A DNA stretch of 64,000 nucleotides from Thermasporomyces composti. GTDB taxonomy: Bacteria > Actinomycetota > Actinomycetes > Propionibacteriales > Actinopolymorphaceae. The stretch lies in contig NZ_QTUC01000001.1 in NCBI RefSeq assembly GCF_003386795.1, forward strand, positions 1,426,001 to 1,490,000, written 5' to 3'. Position 1 is the stretch's first letter. Each line of letters opens with the position of its first letter. The notes below the pieces were generated by a model. That model ran no database searches and was not told where the DNA came from. It saw nothing but the letters and a program-made list of their open reading frames with translations. A program made the position numbers and the translations under genes. Shown here piece by piece: positions 43,521-52,538 of this stretch.

Positions 43521-44561
43521 TCAGCCCGCGTTCTCCGCACTGTCCTCGCCGGTGGCCTCATCAGCCTCGCCGGTGGCCTCATCAGCACCGGTGCCGTTCG
43601 CGCCGGCACCGTCAGGAGCCGCGGGGCTGCCGTCGTCGGTGGCCCTGTCATCGTTGCGGGCCCTGTCATCGTCGGTAGCCCCGTCATCGTTGCGGGCGCT
43701 GTCATCGTCGGTGGCGCCCTGTGCGCCGGCGTCGTCGGCGCGAAGCACGAGGCCCTTGCCGCCCGGGTGGTCGAGTCGGAGCTGGCCGCCCTCGATCCCG
43801 AACCGGACCTCGCCGTCGAGCACCGCGAGGATGTGACGCTCGACCTTGGTCACCTCGGGCTCACACGCCCGGCGGGTCGCGATGACCTCCCCGAACGTGA
43901 TCGTGGAGCCCGACACCGTCGCGCTGCCCCGGAACTGGTTGCACCCCGTGGACCCCAGGACCGCGCCCTCCTCCACGATCTGCAGGGTCGCGTCCGGCGT
44001 GTCGGCCCCGACCGTGGACACTGTGGACGAGGCGACCTCGCCGTCGATGAGGGTGTCGACGATCCACAGCGTGCCGACCAGCGGCCGGTCGGGGTCGGCG
44101 ATCCTCCGGTCGAGCAAGGTGAGCGTGGTCCCGCCCCCGCTGACGACCAGTCGGTCCCCCTCGAGTCGCCAGGTCGGACGCCGTGCGAGCAGCTCGGCCA
44201 GCCAGGCGTCCTGCTCGTGCAGCGCCTGGTGACACCCGATCTCGGTCGCGGCGAGGTTGTCGACGGCGATCGTCCCTTCCCCCAGGTCGACGGTTCCCTG
44301 CATGCTGTTGCACCCAGCGTCGGCGACGAGCCGTCCGTCCTCGGTGAACGCGAGCCGCACGCGGGTGCCGTCCACGAGCTGGCGCGGCTTGCCGCCCGTG
44401 GTCACCTCCGTGGACAGGAACGTCCGACCCCGCATCTCCTCACCCTGGGAGTCCTCGGGTGCGGCGACGACACCGGTCCCGGCACCGCAGGCTGACAGCA
44501 GGAACGCGGCGGCGAGGACGACCGACGCGCGACGGGCCCACGACGGTGGCAGAAGTCTCAT
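43521..44561 (-). CDS. META-domain lipoprotein (two META/HslJ-like domains)
   Basis: 346 aa. A lipoprotein signal ends LLSAC (about residue 25). Two META domains follow: one with DAGCNSMQGT and IGCHQALHEQD, the second with GSTGCNQFRGS and RACEPEV; the paired cysteines are typical. The C-terminal 70 residues are a low-complexity Asp/Ala/Asn/Thr tail encoded by DNA repeats. ATG 44561. Surface-anchored; function unknown. Confidence 0.85.
   Translation of the reverse strand: MRLLPPSWARRASVVLAAAFLLSACGAGTGVVAAPEDSQGEEMRGRTFLSTEVTTGGKPRQLVDGTRVRLAFTEDGRLVADAGCNSMQGTVDLGEGTIAVDNLAATEIGCHQALHEQDAWLAELLARRPTWRLEGDRLVVSGGGTTLTLLDRRIADPDRPLVGTLWIVDTLIDGEVASSTVSTVGADTPDATLQIVEEGAVLGSTGCNQFRGSATVSGSTITFGEVIATRRACEPEVTKVERHILAVLDGEVRFGIEGGQLRLDHPGGKGLVLRADDAGAQGATDDDSARNDDGATDDDRARNDDRATDDGSPAAPDGAGANGTGADEATGEADEATGEDSAENAG
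43545..43586. repeat. Perfect 21-bp tandem duplication in META gene tail
   Basis: 43545-43565 repeated exactly at 43566-43586, in frame, giving two copies of a 7-residue ADEATGE-type unit. A slippage-prone site. Confidence 0.9.
43647..43718. repeat. 36-bp tandem repeat in META gene tail
   Basis: Two copies (43647-43682, 43683-43718) with three mismatches, encoding imperfect 12-residue Asp/Arg/Ala/Asn repeats; a partial third copy precedes them. Confidence 0.8.
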
Positions 44562-44653
44562 GCCCCACGGACGGCTAACCGGCACCGAAGGTTGCCCACG
44601 GTCAGCGCCGGTGACCGACACTCGCGGCAACCGAGACGCCCGACCACATCGCG

Positions 44654-45160
44654 CTAGCTCAGGTGACGTAGCAGAGCGTCACAGAACGCCGGCAGGTCAT
44701 CCGGGCGGCGCGAGGTGATGAGGTTTCCGTCCTCGACGACCTCCTTGTCCACCCAGGTAGCCCCGGCGTTGACCAGGTCGGTGCGGATCGAGTGGTACGA
44801 CGTGACCGTTCGACCGCGCACGACGTCCGCCTCGGCGAGCACCCACCCGGCGTGGCAGATCGCGGCGATGGGCTTGTTCGCGTCGTTCGCCTCGCGGACG
44901 AGCCCCACGAGCTTCTCGTCGGTCCGCACCTTGTCCGGCGAATAGCCTCCCGGGACCACGACCGCGTCGAAGTCGTCCGGACGCACGTCGCCGGAACCCT
45001 TCTCGATCGTGACCTTCGTCCCCTTCTTCCCGGTCACCTGTGCCCCAGCGCTCTTCCCCACGATGACCGCCTCGTGACCGGCCTTCCGAACCGCGTCGTA
45101 AGGCACCTGCAACTCGGAGTCCTCGAACATCTCATCGACGAGAAATGCGACTCGCGCCAT
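44654..45160 (-). CDS. DJ-1/PfpI-family protein
   Basis: 168 aa. Nucleophilic-elbow Cys in AICHAGW, Glu near the N-terminus (EMFEDSE), and GGYSPDKVR with VTSYHSIRTDL are PfpI/YraA-like features. ATG 45160 has GGAGGAG upstream. Family roles include deglycase- or chaperone-like activity and cysteine protease; which applies here is not clear. Confidence 0.88.
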   Translation of the reverse strand: MARVAFLVDEMFEDSELQVPYDAVRKAGHEAVIVGKSAGAQVTGKKGTKVTIEKGSGDVRPDDFDAVVVPGGYSPDKVRTDEKLVGLVREANDANKPIAAICHAGWVLAEADVVRGRTVTSYHSIRTDLVNAGATWVDKEVVEDGNLITSRRPDDLPAFCDALLRHLS

Positions 45161-45297
45161 CGCTGACTCCTCCTCGTGGTCGGCGGCTCCGGTCCCCTCC
45201 ATCCTCTACCCACCCCGTCTACCCATCCCGTCCCCGTCCACCCGACGGCGGTCCGACCCCGGCTGAGGACCGTGAGGCACATCAACCGGAGGTCGCG

Positions 45298-47328
45298 TCA
45301 CAGCTCCCCACGCCGTCGCAGCACGCCGACGCTCACCAAGCCGGCGGGAAGCAGCAGCCACAACGTCACGAGGCGGAACAACGCCACCGCCGGCAGCGCC
45401 ACCGTCAGCGGCGTCCCAGTGGCGGTGAGCGCAGCGACCAGCGCGGCCTCGACGGAGCCGAGCCCGCCAGGCACCGGAATCGCGTTGCCGGCGGTGCTCC
45501 CGAGCAGCAGCACGCCGAACGCCGTGAACGGACTCAACGAGCCGCCGAACGCGAGCACCGACGCCCAGAGAGAGATGGCCAGCCCCGCGGAGACGAGGAC
45601 CGCACCAGCCACGCTCACCGCGCCCCGCCACGGGTCGGCGGCCATCGCGCGCAACGAGCGCGTGAGCTCGCCCACGAGCGCGTCGACACGATCCCGCAGC
45701 CCAGGTGAGCGTCGGACGACGACGAACGCCACCCCGGCGAGCATCGCCACCACAGCCGCGGAGTAGAACGCGATGCGCACGCCGTTACCGCCGAGCACCG
45801 TCACGTCGGTGCCCGCGGCGAACGCGACGGGCGGGAGAAGGGCGACGGTCAACAGCAACTGCACGGCCTGGGCGACCGAGACCGTGCCGACCGCCGCGGC
45901 GTCACCCAGGCCGACCCGGCGCAGATGCTGGACGTTGACGGCCGCGTTGCCGACCGCCGCGGGCGAGACGACCCGGAGGAGGGAACCAGCGACCTGGACG
46001 ACGAACGTCGACCCGAACCTCAACCGGACCGGGCTGGCGCCCATGAGGTTCCAGGCGTTCCCGACGAGCGTCGCGACCACGCCGAGGACGGCGAGGGTCA
46101 CCCAGCCCACGTGCAGGCTGTCCCACCAGGCTCGAGGATCGATGGCGTGACGGTTCTGGTACGCCAGGAAGCCAACGAGCGTGGTGACCGCGACGAGGAC
46201 GAGCACGTGCGTGGCTCGCCAGCCCAACCGAACATCGGTGCTCGTCGACGGACCCGTGCTCGCGGACGCTGCCGCGCCCTGATGTGACGTCGCCGGTGGC
46301 GCTCCTGTCGCCGTTCGAGCGCCAAGGCCGCTCCGTCCGTCCGCGACGCGAGGCGACGTGGACGCGGCGCGGCGCGCCACTACTTCGACGACCGAGGGGA
46401 CGCCCTGCTCGACGTCCAGCGCGGTACCCGTTCGGACCATCACTGCACCCCCGCCTTGTCGGTCCGCCCCATCGTCACGTATCCCTTCGGCTCGCGTCCC
46501 ATCAGTCCGGAACCTGTCCTCGACTCGGGGCCCGTCGACTCTCCCACCTGTCCGGGTCCCGTCGGTCCTGGCATCCCCGGCATCGACAGCCGTACCCACG
46601 TCGGTACCCACGTCCGGGCGCACGATCGCGTCGACGCTTGCCCTCTCGACAGCGAGCTCAGCGACCGCGTCTCCCGACGACGCAGATGCGCGCTCGCCCA
46701 CCGCGCTCTCCAGGCGCTGGAGCTGGCGGCGACCGAAGGCGCCGACGCACACCATGCCGAACGCGAGCAGCGCTCCCACGCCGAGCAGACCGAGCACGCT
46801 CTTGACCCGAGTGAGCTGGCTGCCGGCGACGGCGCCGAGCCCTGTGTAGACCACCGCCCACACCGCGGCAGCGACCGCGCACCAGCTGATGAACCGCCGG
46901 TACGGGAAGCGCAGGGTCGCGGCGACGACCGGGAACATGGCGTGGACGACCGGTGTGAACCTGGCGAGCACGACCGCGCGCGGCCCCCACTGGCCGATCG
47001 TCTGGGCAGCGTTGTGCCACCTCCACTCCCCGAGCCGACGCCCGAGGCGGCTGCCACGCAGCGCGGGGCCGAACCGCCGACCGATCGCGTATCCGACCGA
47101 CTCCCCGAGTAACGAACCCAGGACCGCCGCCACGACGACGGTGCCGAACCGTGCGGGCGTGACGGCGGCCGTCGCAACGACGAGGACGACGACGTCGCCA
47201 GGCACCAGGAGTCCAACGAACAGCGAGGTCTCCAGCGCCATGGCGAGGAGGGTGACCGCGAACAGGACGCCGAGGGGGAGAGACGTCAACGCGGCATGAA
47301 CATCGGTCAGCACCCCCGGCACCGGCAT
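45298..47328 (-). CDS. Fused DedA/VTT protein - LPG-synthase-like (UPF0104) membrane protein
   Basis: 676 aa. Residues 1-200 are a DedA (SNARE-associated) domain: LLVPGDVVVLV, GESVGYAIGRRFG and ARFTPVVHAMFPVVAA. Residues 200-368 are a hydrophilic linker with Asp/Thr/Gly/Arg repeats. Residues 369-676 are a lysylphosphatidylglycerol-synthase-type TM region with SPAAVGN and GNAIPVPGGLGSVEAAL. DedA proteins scramble or flip undecaprenyl-phosphate and phosphatidylethanolamine-like lipids. UPF0104 proteins are MprF-like flippase relatives. A single lipid-handling machine is a plausible inference. AGGAGG precedes ATG 47328. Confidence 0.87.
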   Translation of the reverse strand: MPVPGVLTDVHAALTSLPLGVLFAVTLLAMALETSLFVGLLVPGDVVVLVVATAAVTPARFGTVVVAAVLGSLLGESVGYAIGRRFGPALRGSRLGRRLGEWRWHNAAQTIGQWGPRAVVLARFTPVVHAMFPVVAATLRFPYRRFISWCAVAAAVWAVVYTGLGAVAGSQLTRVKSVLGLLGVGALLAFGMVCVGAFGRRQLQRLESAVGERASASSGDAVAELAVERASVDAIVRPDVGTDVGTAVDAGDARTDGTRTGGRVDGPRVEDRFRTDGTRAEGIRDDGADRQGGGAVMVRTGTALDVEQGVPSVVEVVARRAASTSPRVADGRSGLGARTATGAPPATSHQGAAASASTGPSTSTDVRLGWRATHVLVLVAVTTLVGFLAYQNRHAIDPRAWWDSLHVGWVTLAVLGVVATLVGNAWNLMGASPVRLRFGSTFVVQVAGSLLRVVSPAAVGNAAVNVQHLRRVGLGDAAAVGTVSVAQAVQLLLTVALLPPVAFAAGTDVTVLGGNGVRIAFYSAAVVAMLAGVAFVVVRRSPGLRDRVDALVGELTRSLRAMAADPWRGAVSVAGAVLVSAGLAISLWASVLAFGGSLSPFTAFGVLLLGSTAGNAIPVPGGLGSVEAALVAALTATGTPLTVALPAVALFRLVTLWLLLPAGLVSVGVLRRRGEL

Positions 47329-47540
47329 CGAGCAACCTCCTGACGGTCCAGCCCGTGGTCGCGCGACCCCCGTTCGTCCTTGCGCTGGAGCCCGTGACCT
47401 CGCACCTCACACGGTGCCGGCTGGAGACGGTCAGGGACATCGGGGACGTGCCGTGGTCGACCCCTGGGAGATCCCGGAGGCGCCACCAGGGACGCCCGAG
47501 GTGCCCAGCGCCCCGGTGACCGGGCGCTACCGTGGAGGGA

Positions 47541-49805
47541 ATGTGCAGCGCCGCCGCGTCCTCGGCACTGTCCGACGCCCTCCGCGAGCGTTCCGACGAT
47601 GAGCTCGCCACGCTCCTCCACGCTCGACCGGACCTGATGACGCCATTGCCGTCCACCGTCGAGCAGCTCGCGGCGAGGGCGTTGACGCGCAGCTCGACGG
47701 CACGGGCACTCGACCGGCTGGACCGACTGGCCCTCGCCGTCATCGAAGGCCTGGTCATCCTCGGATCGCCGGCCTCGTCGACGGCGTTGGGCGAGCTGCT
47801 CGGCCTCGACGAGTCCGACTTGCGACCGGCGCTCGACCACGTGCGTGCCCTGGCACTGGTGTGGGGATCGCCCGACGCCTTGTACGTGCCTCCCGTGGCC
47901 GCTGATCTGCTGGGCCCGCACGTCGCCGGGCTCGGGTCCCCCTCCGACGATCCCGCGCTCACCGACCCGACGGAGGTCGCGGCTCGGCTCGAGGCAGCCG
48001 GCCCAGATGCCCGCGCGGTGGCCGAGCGGCTCGCCGCCGGCCCACCGGTGGGACGGCTCAGCAACGCCGACCGCCCGGTCACGGTCGAGACGGCACGCAG
48101 CCCTGTCGAGAAGCTGCTCGCGCACCGGCTGCTCACCGTCGTCGACGCGCGCACGGTCGCGCTTCCCCGCGAGGTCGGCCTGTATCTGCGAGGTGGCCGC
48201 CTCTTTCCTCCCGACGCGCTCACCCCGCCCGCACTCACCGGTCCGGTCCGGGAGAAGGCGCTCGTCGACCGGACCGCCGCCGGCACCACGCTCGATGTGG
48301 TCCGCCGCGTCGAGCAGCTCCTCGACACCTGGGCCGCCCATCCCCCTGGTGTCTTGCGGTCCGGGGGAGTCGGCGTCCGCGACCTACGCCGCGCCGCTGC
48401 CTTGCTCGACGTCGACGAGTCCGTCGCGGCCGCGCTGCTCGAGTGCGCGTTCGCCGCCGGGCTCGTCGCCACCGGTGAGGACGGTGCGGTGTGGCTGCCG
48501 ACTCCCGCCTTCGACCTCTGGCTCGCCTCCGACTTGGCGCAACGCTGGGCCAGTCTCGCCCACGCGTGGCTGCGGTCGACCCGAGTCGCGGCACTGGTCG
48601 GGACACGCGACGACCGTGACCGCCCGATCGCCGCTCTGTCGGCCGGCGTGGAACGGCCCGTCGCGCCCGAGGTTCGGCGGCTCACCCTCACCGCCCTGGC
48701 GGCCGCTCCCCCGGGCACGGCGCCTGACGTCGACGCGGTCGTGGCGCGAGTGCGGTGGCTGCGGCCTCGACGAATGACGAGTCTCGTGGAGCGACTGGTG
48801 ACGTGGACGATCGACGAGGCGGCAGTGCTCGGCGTCACCGGGCTCGGCGCGCTCGCCACGCACGGGGCCGCGCTCGTGCGTGGTGAAGCCGAGGCGGCGG
48901 AAGTACTCGCGCCGCTGCTGCCCGAGCCGGTCGACCACGTGCTGCTGCAGGCGGACCTGACCGCGGTCGCACCGGGGCCGCTCCGCCCCGAGCTGGCTCG
49001 CAGTCTGGCCGCCATGGCGGACGTGGAGTCCCATGGTGGCGCGACCGTCTACCGGTTCAGCGCCGCCTCGATCCAACGCGCGTTGGACGCCGGGCACACC
49101 GCGGCCGAGCTCCACGACATCCTCGCTCGACACTCGGCCACCCCCGTCCCGCAACCGCTGTCGTACTTGGTGGATGACGTGGCTCGAAAGCACGGCCGAC
49201 TGCGCGCGGGGACGATGACCGCCTACCTACGGTGCGACGACCCGCCCTCGTTGGACGCGTTGATGGCCGACCGCCGGGTCGGGCACCTCGGCCTCCGTCG
49301 GATCGCGCCCACGGTGCTCGTCTCACGACTCCCGGTCCGCGTCCTCGTCGACGAGTTGCGTGCCCTCGGATACACCCCTGTTCCCGAGACGCCGGACGGC
49401 GCGCTCATCCTGAGCGAGGCGCGTGCTGGTCGGACGGCGGAAACCCCAACCCGAGAGACCGCGACCAGTCGTCCCGAGCCCGATCCCGACGTGGTCGCCG
49501 CCGCTGTCCGCGCGCTGCGCGCCGGTGACCGCGCCCGTGCCAGCCGTCCGGCTGGTTTCGACATGCAACGGCGTCGTCGGACCGGAACGGCCGAAACCGT
49601 GGAGGTATTGCGCGACGCGGTCGAGGGAGGCTACTCGGTCTGGGTTGGGTACGTGGATGAGCAGGGGGGTACCCGTGATCGGATCGTGGACCCAATCCGC
49701 ATCGAGGGTGGCTGGCTGACGGCGTACGACCACACGGTGGGTGAGACACGTGCGTTCGCCCTGCACCGGATCATGGGCGTCGCACCAGTCGACACAGCGG
49801 ATTGA
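47541..49805 (+). CDS. Helicase-associated protein (Helicase_C_3 / XPB-Ssl2-like N-terminal domain), no ATPase
   Basis: 754 aa. No Walker motifs. The C-terminal third has the Helicase_C_3 pattern (LSYLVDDVARKHGRLRAG, YLRCDDPPSLDAL, LVSRLPVRVLVDELRALGYTPV) and ends in a WYL-like beta segment (VWVGYVDEQGG..RDRIVDPIRIEGGWLTAYDH). TACCGT (47528-47533) followed by 7 nt and ATG points to a leaderless message. Usually neighbours the XPB helicase, here 5 genes away at 52539. Probably a partner in DNA repair. Confidence 0.85.
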   Translation: MCSAAASSALSDALRERSDDELATLLHARPDLMTPLPSTVEQLAARALTRSSTARALDRLDRLALAVIEGLVILGSPASSTALGELLGLDESDLRPALDHVRALALVWGSPDALYVPPVAADLLGPHVAGLGSPSDDPALTDPTEVAARLEAAGPDARAVAERLAAGPPVGRLSNADRPVTVETARSPVEKLLAHRLLTVVDARTVALPREVGLYLRGGRLFPPDALTPPALTGPVREKALVDRTAAGTTLDVVRRVEQLLDTWAAHPPGVLRSGGVGVRDLRRAAALLDVDESVAAALLECAFAAGLVATGEDGAVWLPTPAFDLWLASDLAQRWASLAHAWLRSTRVAALVGTRDDRDRPIAALSAGVERPVAPEVRRLTLTALAAAPPGTAPDVDAVVARVRWLRPRRMTSLVERLVTWTIDEAAVLGVTGLGALATHGAALVRGEAEAAEVLAPLLPEPVDHVLLQADLTAVAPGPLRPELARSLAAMADVESHGGATVYRFSAASIQRALDAGHTAAELHDILARHSATPVPQPLSYLVDDVARKHGRLRAGTMTAYLRCDDPPSLDALMADRRVGHLGLRRIAPTVLVSRLPVRVLVDELRALGYTPVPETPDGALILSEARAGRTAETPTRETATSRPEPDPDVVAAAVRALRAGDRARASRPAGFDMQRRRRTGTAETVEVLRDAVEGGYSVWVGYVDEQGGTRDRIVDPIRIEGGWLTAYDHTVGETRAFALHRIMGVAPVDTAD

Positions 49806-49865
49806 GGCCATGTCCTAGGGTGTCCGCCTGAAGGGGGTGCACCTGCCGGGGAGGAGCAACCTGAC

Positions 49866-50771
49866 ATGGCCGTTCGACGATCGAGACCCAAGGCGATCCG
49901 CCGTCGCGTTCTCCGCACACTCGCCGTCCTCGCGTCGGCGGCCACGTTGGGCGCCGCCCTCCTCGCCGGCTGGTTCGGAGCCGTGACACCCTCGACGCCC
50001 CTGGAGACCACCGCGGCGCTCCCAGCCAAGGAGGACTCCCCACGGTCCGTCGACGATCCCGCCGACGCCAGCCCTCGTCCATTGGCTGAGAAGCGGGTCT
50101 CGCGAAGTGACCAACGCCGTCCCGCACCGCGCGAGGGCACACCGACGCCAACACCCACGACCTCCCCGCCCCCCACTCCGACGCCCGTCCCAACCCCGAC
50201 GCCCGTCCCAACTCCGACCACCGTGACGATTCAACACGAGGGGTCCGGGAAGCTCACGCGCGTACCCGGCCAGACCCGGGCGTTCGGCACGGGACCGCTG
50301 ATTCGGTACCGGGTCGAGATCGAGGAAGGACTCCCCTTCGATCCCGCCGAGGTCGCGAAGGTGGTCGACGAGACACTGTCGGATCCACGGAGCTGGGCCG
50401 CAGCCGGACGGGCGAGGTTCATGCGGACCGACGACGACGTGGACCTGCGCATCATCGTGGCCAGTCCGGCGACGACCGATGAGCTGTGCGAGCCGCTCGG
50501 CACCGGTGGCGAGCTCTCGTGCCGCATCGACGACCGGGTCGCGCTCAACGCGAAGCGCTGGGCGTTCGGCGCGGAGGCGTTCGGTGATGACGTCGAGAAC
50601 TACCGCCACTACCTGGTCAACCACGAGGTCGGGCACGCCCTCGGGGAGGGGCACCGTGACTGTGGCGGAGAGGGCGAGCTGGCGCCGGTGATGATGCAGC
50701 AGACCAAGGGAGTCGGGGCCTGCCTGCCCAATCCCTGGCCCTTGTCGTGGGAGCTTTCGGCCTCCGATTGA
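49866..50771 (+). CDS. DUF3152 secreted metzincin-like protein
   Basis: 301 aa. N-terminal signal anchor (about 15-38), then a Pro/Thr repeat linker (TPTPT, VPTPTP). The C-terminal domain carries HEVGHALGEGH (253-263), the full HExxHxxGxxH zinc site of metzincin proteases, with C266 beside it. Usually annotated as DUF3152. GGGGAGGAG precedes the ATG. Extracellular; activity untested from sequence. Confidence 0.88.
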   Translation: MAVRRSRPKAIRRRVLRTLAVLASAATLGAALLAGWFGAVTPSTPLETTAALPAKEDSPRSVDDPADASPRPLAEKRVSRSDQRRPAPREGTPTPTPTTSPPPTPTPVPTPTPVPTPTTVTIQHEGSGKLTRVPGQTRAFGTGPLIRYRVEIEEGLPFDPAEVAKVVDETLSDPRSWAAAGRARFMRTDDDVDLRIIVASPATTDELCEPLGTGGELSCRIDDRVALNAKRWAFGAEAFGDDVENYRHYLVNHEVGHALGEGHRDCGGEGELAPVMMQQTKGVGACLPNPWPLSWELSASD

Positions 50772-50838
50772 TGACGTGGACTCTTCGACTGAGCGCGTGG
50801 ACCGCGAGTGACTGAGGACGCCCGCGCCCTCGACCTGG

Positions 50839-51660
50839 TCAGCGTCCCAAGACGACGGAGGGAAGCTCCGCGAGGCTGCCGAGAACGTACACCGGTCGCG
50901 GGTCGACGTGCTCGCTCTCCGATGGAGTGGTGACACCCGTGAGGACGAGGGCGGTGTCGACGCCGCCCTGGTGACCGAGAGCGAGATCGGTGCCGGGGCG
51001 ATCACCCACCACGACCACCTCGTCGGGCCCCTTTCCCAAGCGCGCGAGCGCGGCGGCCAGCATGAGCGACGACGGCTTGCCGGCGACGGCCTCGACACGC
51101 CGTCCGGAGGTGGCCTCGAGCGCCGCGATGATGCCACCGCAGTCAGGAATCTCCCCACCTTCGACGGGGCAGGTCGGATCAGGGTTGGTGGCCACGAAGC
51201 GAGCGCCCGCGCGCAGTGCTCGGAACGCCTCGAGCCACTTGTCGTAGGTGAACGTCCGGTCGAACGACGCCACGACGACGTCCGCCTCGAGCCCGCGATG
51301 GACCACCTTGACGCCGACCTGCGCGAGCTCCTCGCGCAGACTCTCTTCTCCGAGCAGCAGGACGCGGGCGTTCGGCGTGTGCTCCCGCAGCCATGACGCC
51401 ATCACCGCGCCCGAGGTGAGCACGTCGTCCGGTGTGACGGGAATCCCCAGAGCCGAGAGCTTCGTCGCGTACGCCTCGGCGTTCTGGAGGGGGTTGTTGG
51501 AGACGAAGAGCACGCGCACGCCAGCCGCGCGCAAGCGTTCCAAGGCCTCGACCACACCGGGGAACGGGCGACCCGAACGGTAGACGGTGCCGTCGAGGTC
51601 GCAGATCACCCCCGTGTACCTCGGGCGTTCCTCCGTCCCGCCATCCGCGTGGTCGCTCAC
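50839..51660 (-). CDS. HAD-IIA family phosphatase (NagD-like)
   Basis: 273 aa. CDLDGTVYRS is motif I, FVSNNPLQN motif II, AGKPSSLML holds the motif III Lys, and VVGDRPGTDLALG motif IV. NagD-like cap between. GTG 51660 has GGAAAGGA at 7 nt; earlier in-frame starts lack an SD. Dephosphorylates small metabolites. Confidence 0.92.
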   Translation of the reverse strand: MSDHADGGTEERPRYTGVICDLDGTVYRSGRPFPGVVEALERLRAAGVRVLFVSNNPLQNAEAYATKLSALGIPVTPDDVLTSGAVMASWLREHTPNARVLLLGEESLREELAQVGVKVVHRGLEADVVVASFDRTFTYDKWLEAFRALRAGARFVATNPDPTCPVEGGEIPDCGGIIAALEATSGRRVEAVAGKPSSLMLAAALARLGKGPDEVVVVGDRPGTDLALGHQGGVDTALVLTGVTTPSESEHVDPRPVYVLGSLAELPSVVLGR

Positions 51661-51671
51661 CGGCTCGTCCT

Positions 51672-51714
51672 TTCCTGCGGACCCATTCCTGTGGGCCCAG
51701 CTCCTGCGGGTCCC
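51672..51714. repeat. Three imperfect 14-15 bp repeats upstream of HAD-IIA gene
   Basis: TTCCTGCGGACCCA (51672-51685), TTCCTGTGGGCCCA (51686-51699) and CTCCTGCGGGTCCC (51701-51714), each containing GG(G/A)NCC-like dyads, lie immediately upstream of the gene on the minus strand. Confidence 0.6.
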
Positions 51715-51846
51715 TTCCTCGGGCACAGTCCCGCCATGGTTCGCCTGTCGGTTCAGTGCCCGTGCCGTCCTGCGGCTCCTCGGCGTTCGCCGCGGTCGAC
51801 CTGATCGCGGCAGTGCTCGTACCGGGCGCGAGCGAAGCGTACGCCC

Positions 51847-52302
51847 TCAGGTCGCCGACGAGTCGTTCAAGGCGTACTCCAGCAATCGGGAGGCGGTGAC
51901 GACGCCGGTCAAGCGCCCGTTCTCGACAACCGCGACGAGCGGGCACCGCAGCCGGGCCATGACCGCGGCGACTTCGAGCGCGGTGTCGTTCGCGTCGACG
52001 ACCGCGACCTCCATGGGTGGCTGCGGCAGCATGTCGCGTACCTTGAGCCGGTTGAGCTGGTGGACGATCTGGTCGGAGGCCTTCTCGTCCAGCACGCCAG
52101 CCAGCACCGGGTCCTGCTGGACGTACTGGGGCACGACGGAGCGCACCACCTGGGATGTGGGCAGGATGGCGACGGGATGGCCGTCCTCGGCGGTGACGAC
52201 GAGGCCGGGGAGACGGTGCTGGGCGAGGAGCTGGGCCGCCTCGAGACCATCGGACTCAACGCTGACGGAGGGGTACTCCTCGACGAGGCCGCGTGCCCGC
52301 AT
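51847..52302 (-). CDS. CBS-pair protein
   Basis: 151 aa composed of two CBS domains (about 8-85 and 95-147; GHPVAILPTSQVV, VRDML.., LVAVVENGRLTGVVTASRLLEYAL). Binds adenine nucleotides in other members. TAGCGT six nt before ATG 52302 indicates a leaderless message. Stand-alone regulator, target unknown. Confidence 0.88.
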   Translation of the reverse strand: MRARGLVEEYPSVSVESDGLEAAQLLAQHRLPGLVVTAEDGHPVAILPTSQVVRSVVPQYVQQDPVLAGVLDEKASDQIVHQLNRLKVRDMLPQPPMEVAVVDANDTALEVAAVMARLRCPLVAVVENGRLTGVVTASRLLEYALNDSSAT

Positions 52303-52538
52303 ACCTGAACGCTACCGCGCCCCGCTCTCCATGCGAAGCTCGCCCCAGTTGCCGGAGTCACCACGCTTCGCGACGCCGAACGTACCCTCGGCGACCAGAA
52401 CTCGTCTCGGCCGCCGTCGCCGGTCCGGCGGCGAACGGCCGCGGCCAGGGTCCGGCTCCTCGACGCGCCGGAGCCGGAACACCGCAGAGGGTCGCGTAGT
52501 TGGACACTGGAGTCCCCGAGACCTTCCTGGAGTGTCGC

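Noticed and set aside
43521-43718. CRISPR-like array because of repeats
   Set aside because: Repeats are adjacent, in frame and coding, with no unique spacers or cas genes.
46658-49015. Minus-strand 785-aa open frame
   Set aside because: Spans antisense Helicase_C_3 and the DedA start in the wrong frame; Ser/Arg-rich with no domain.
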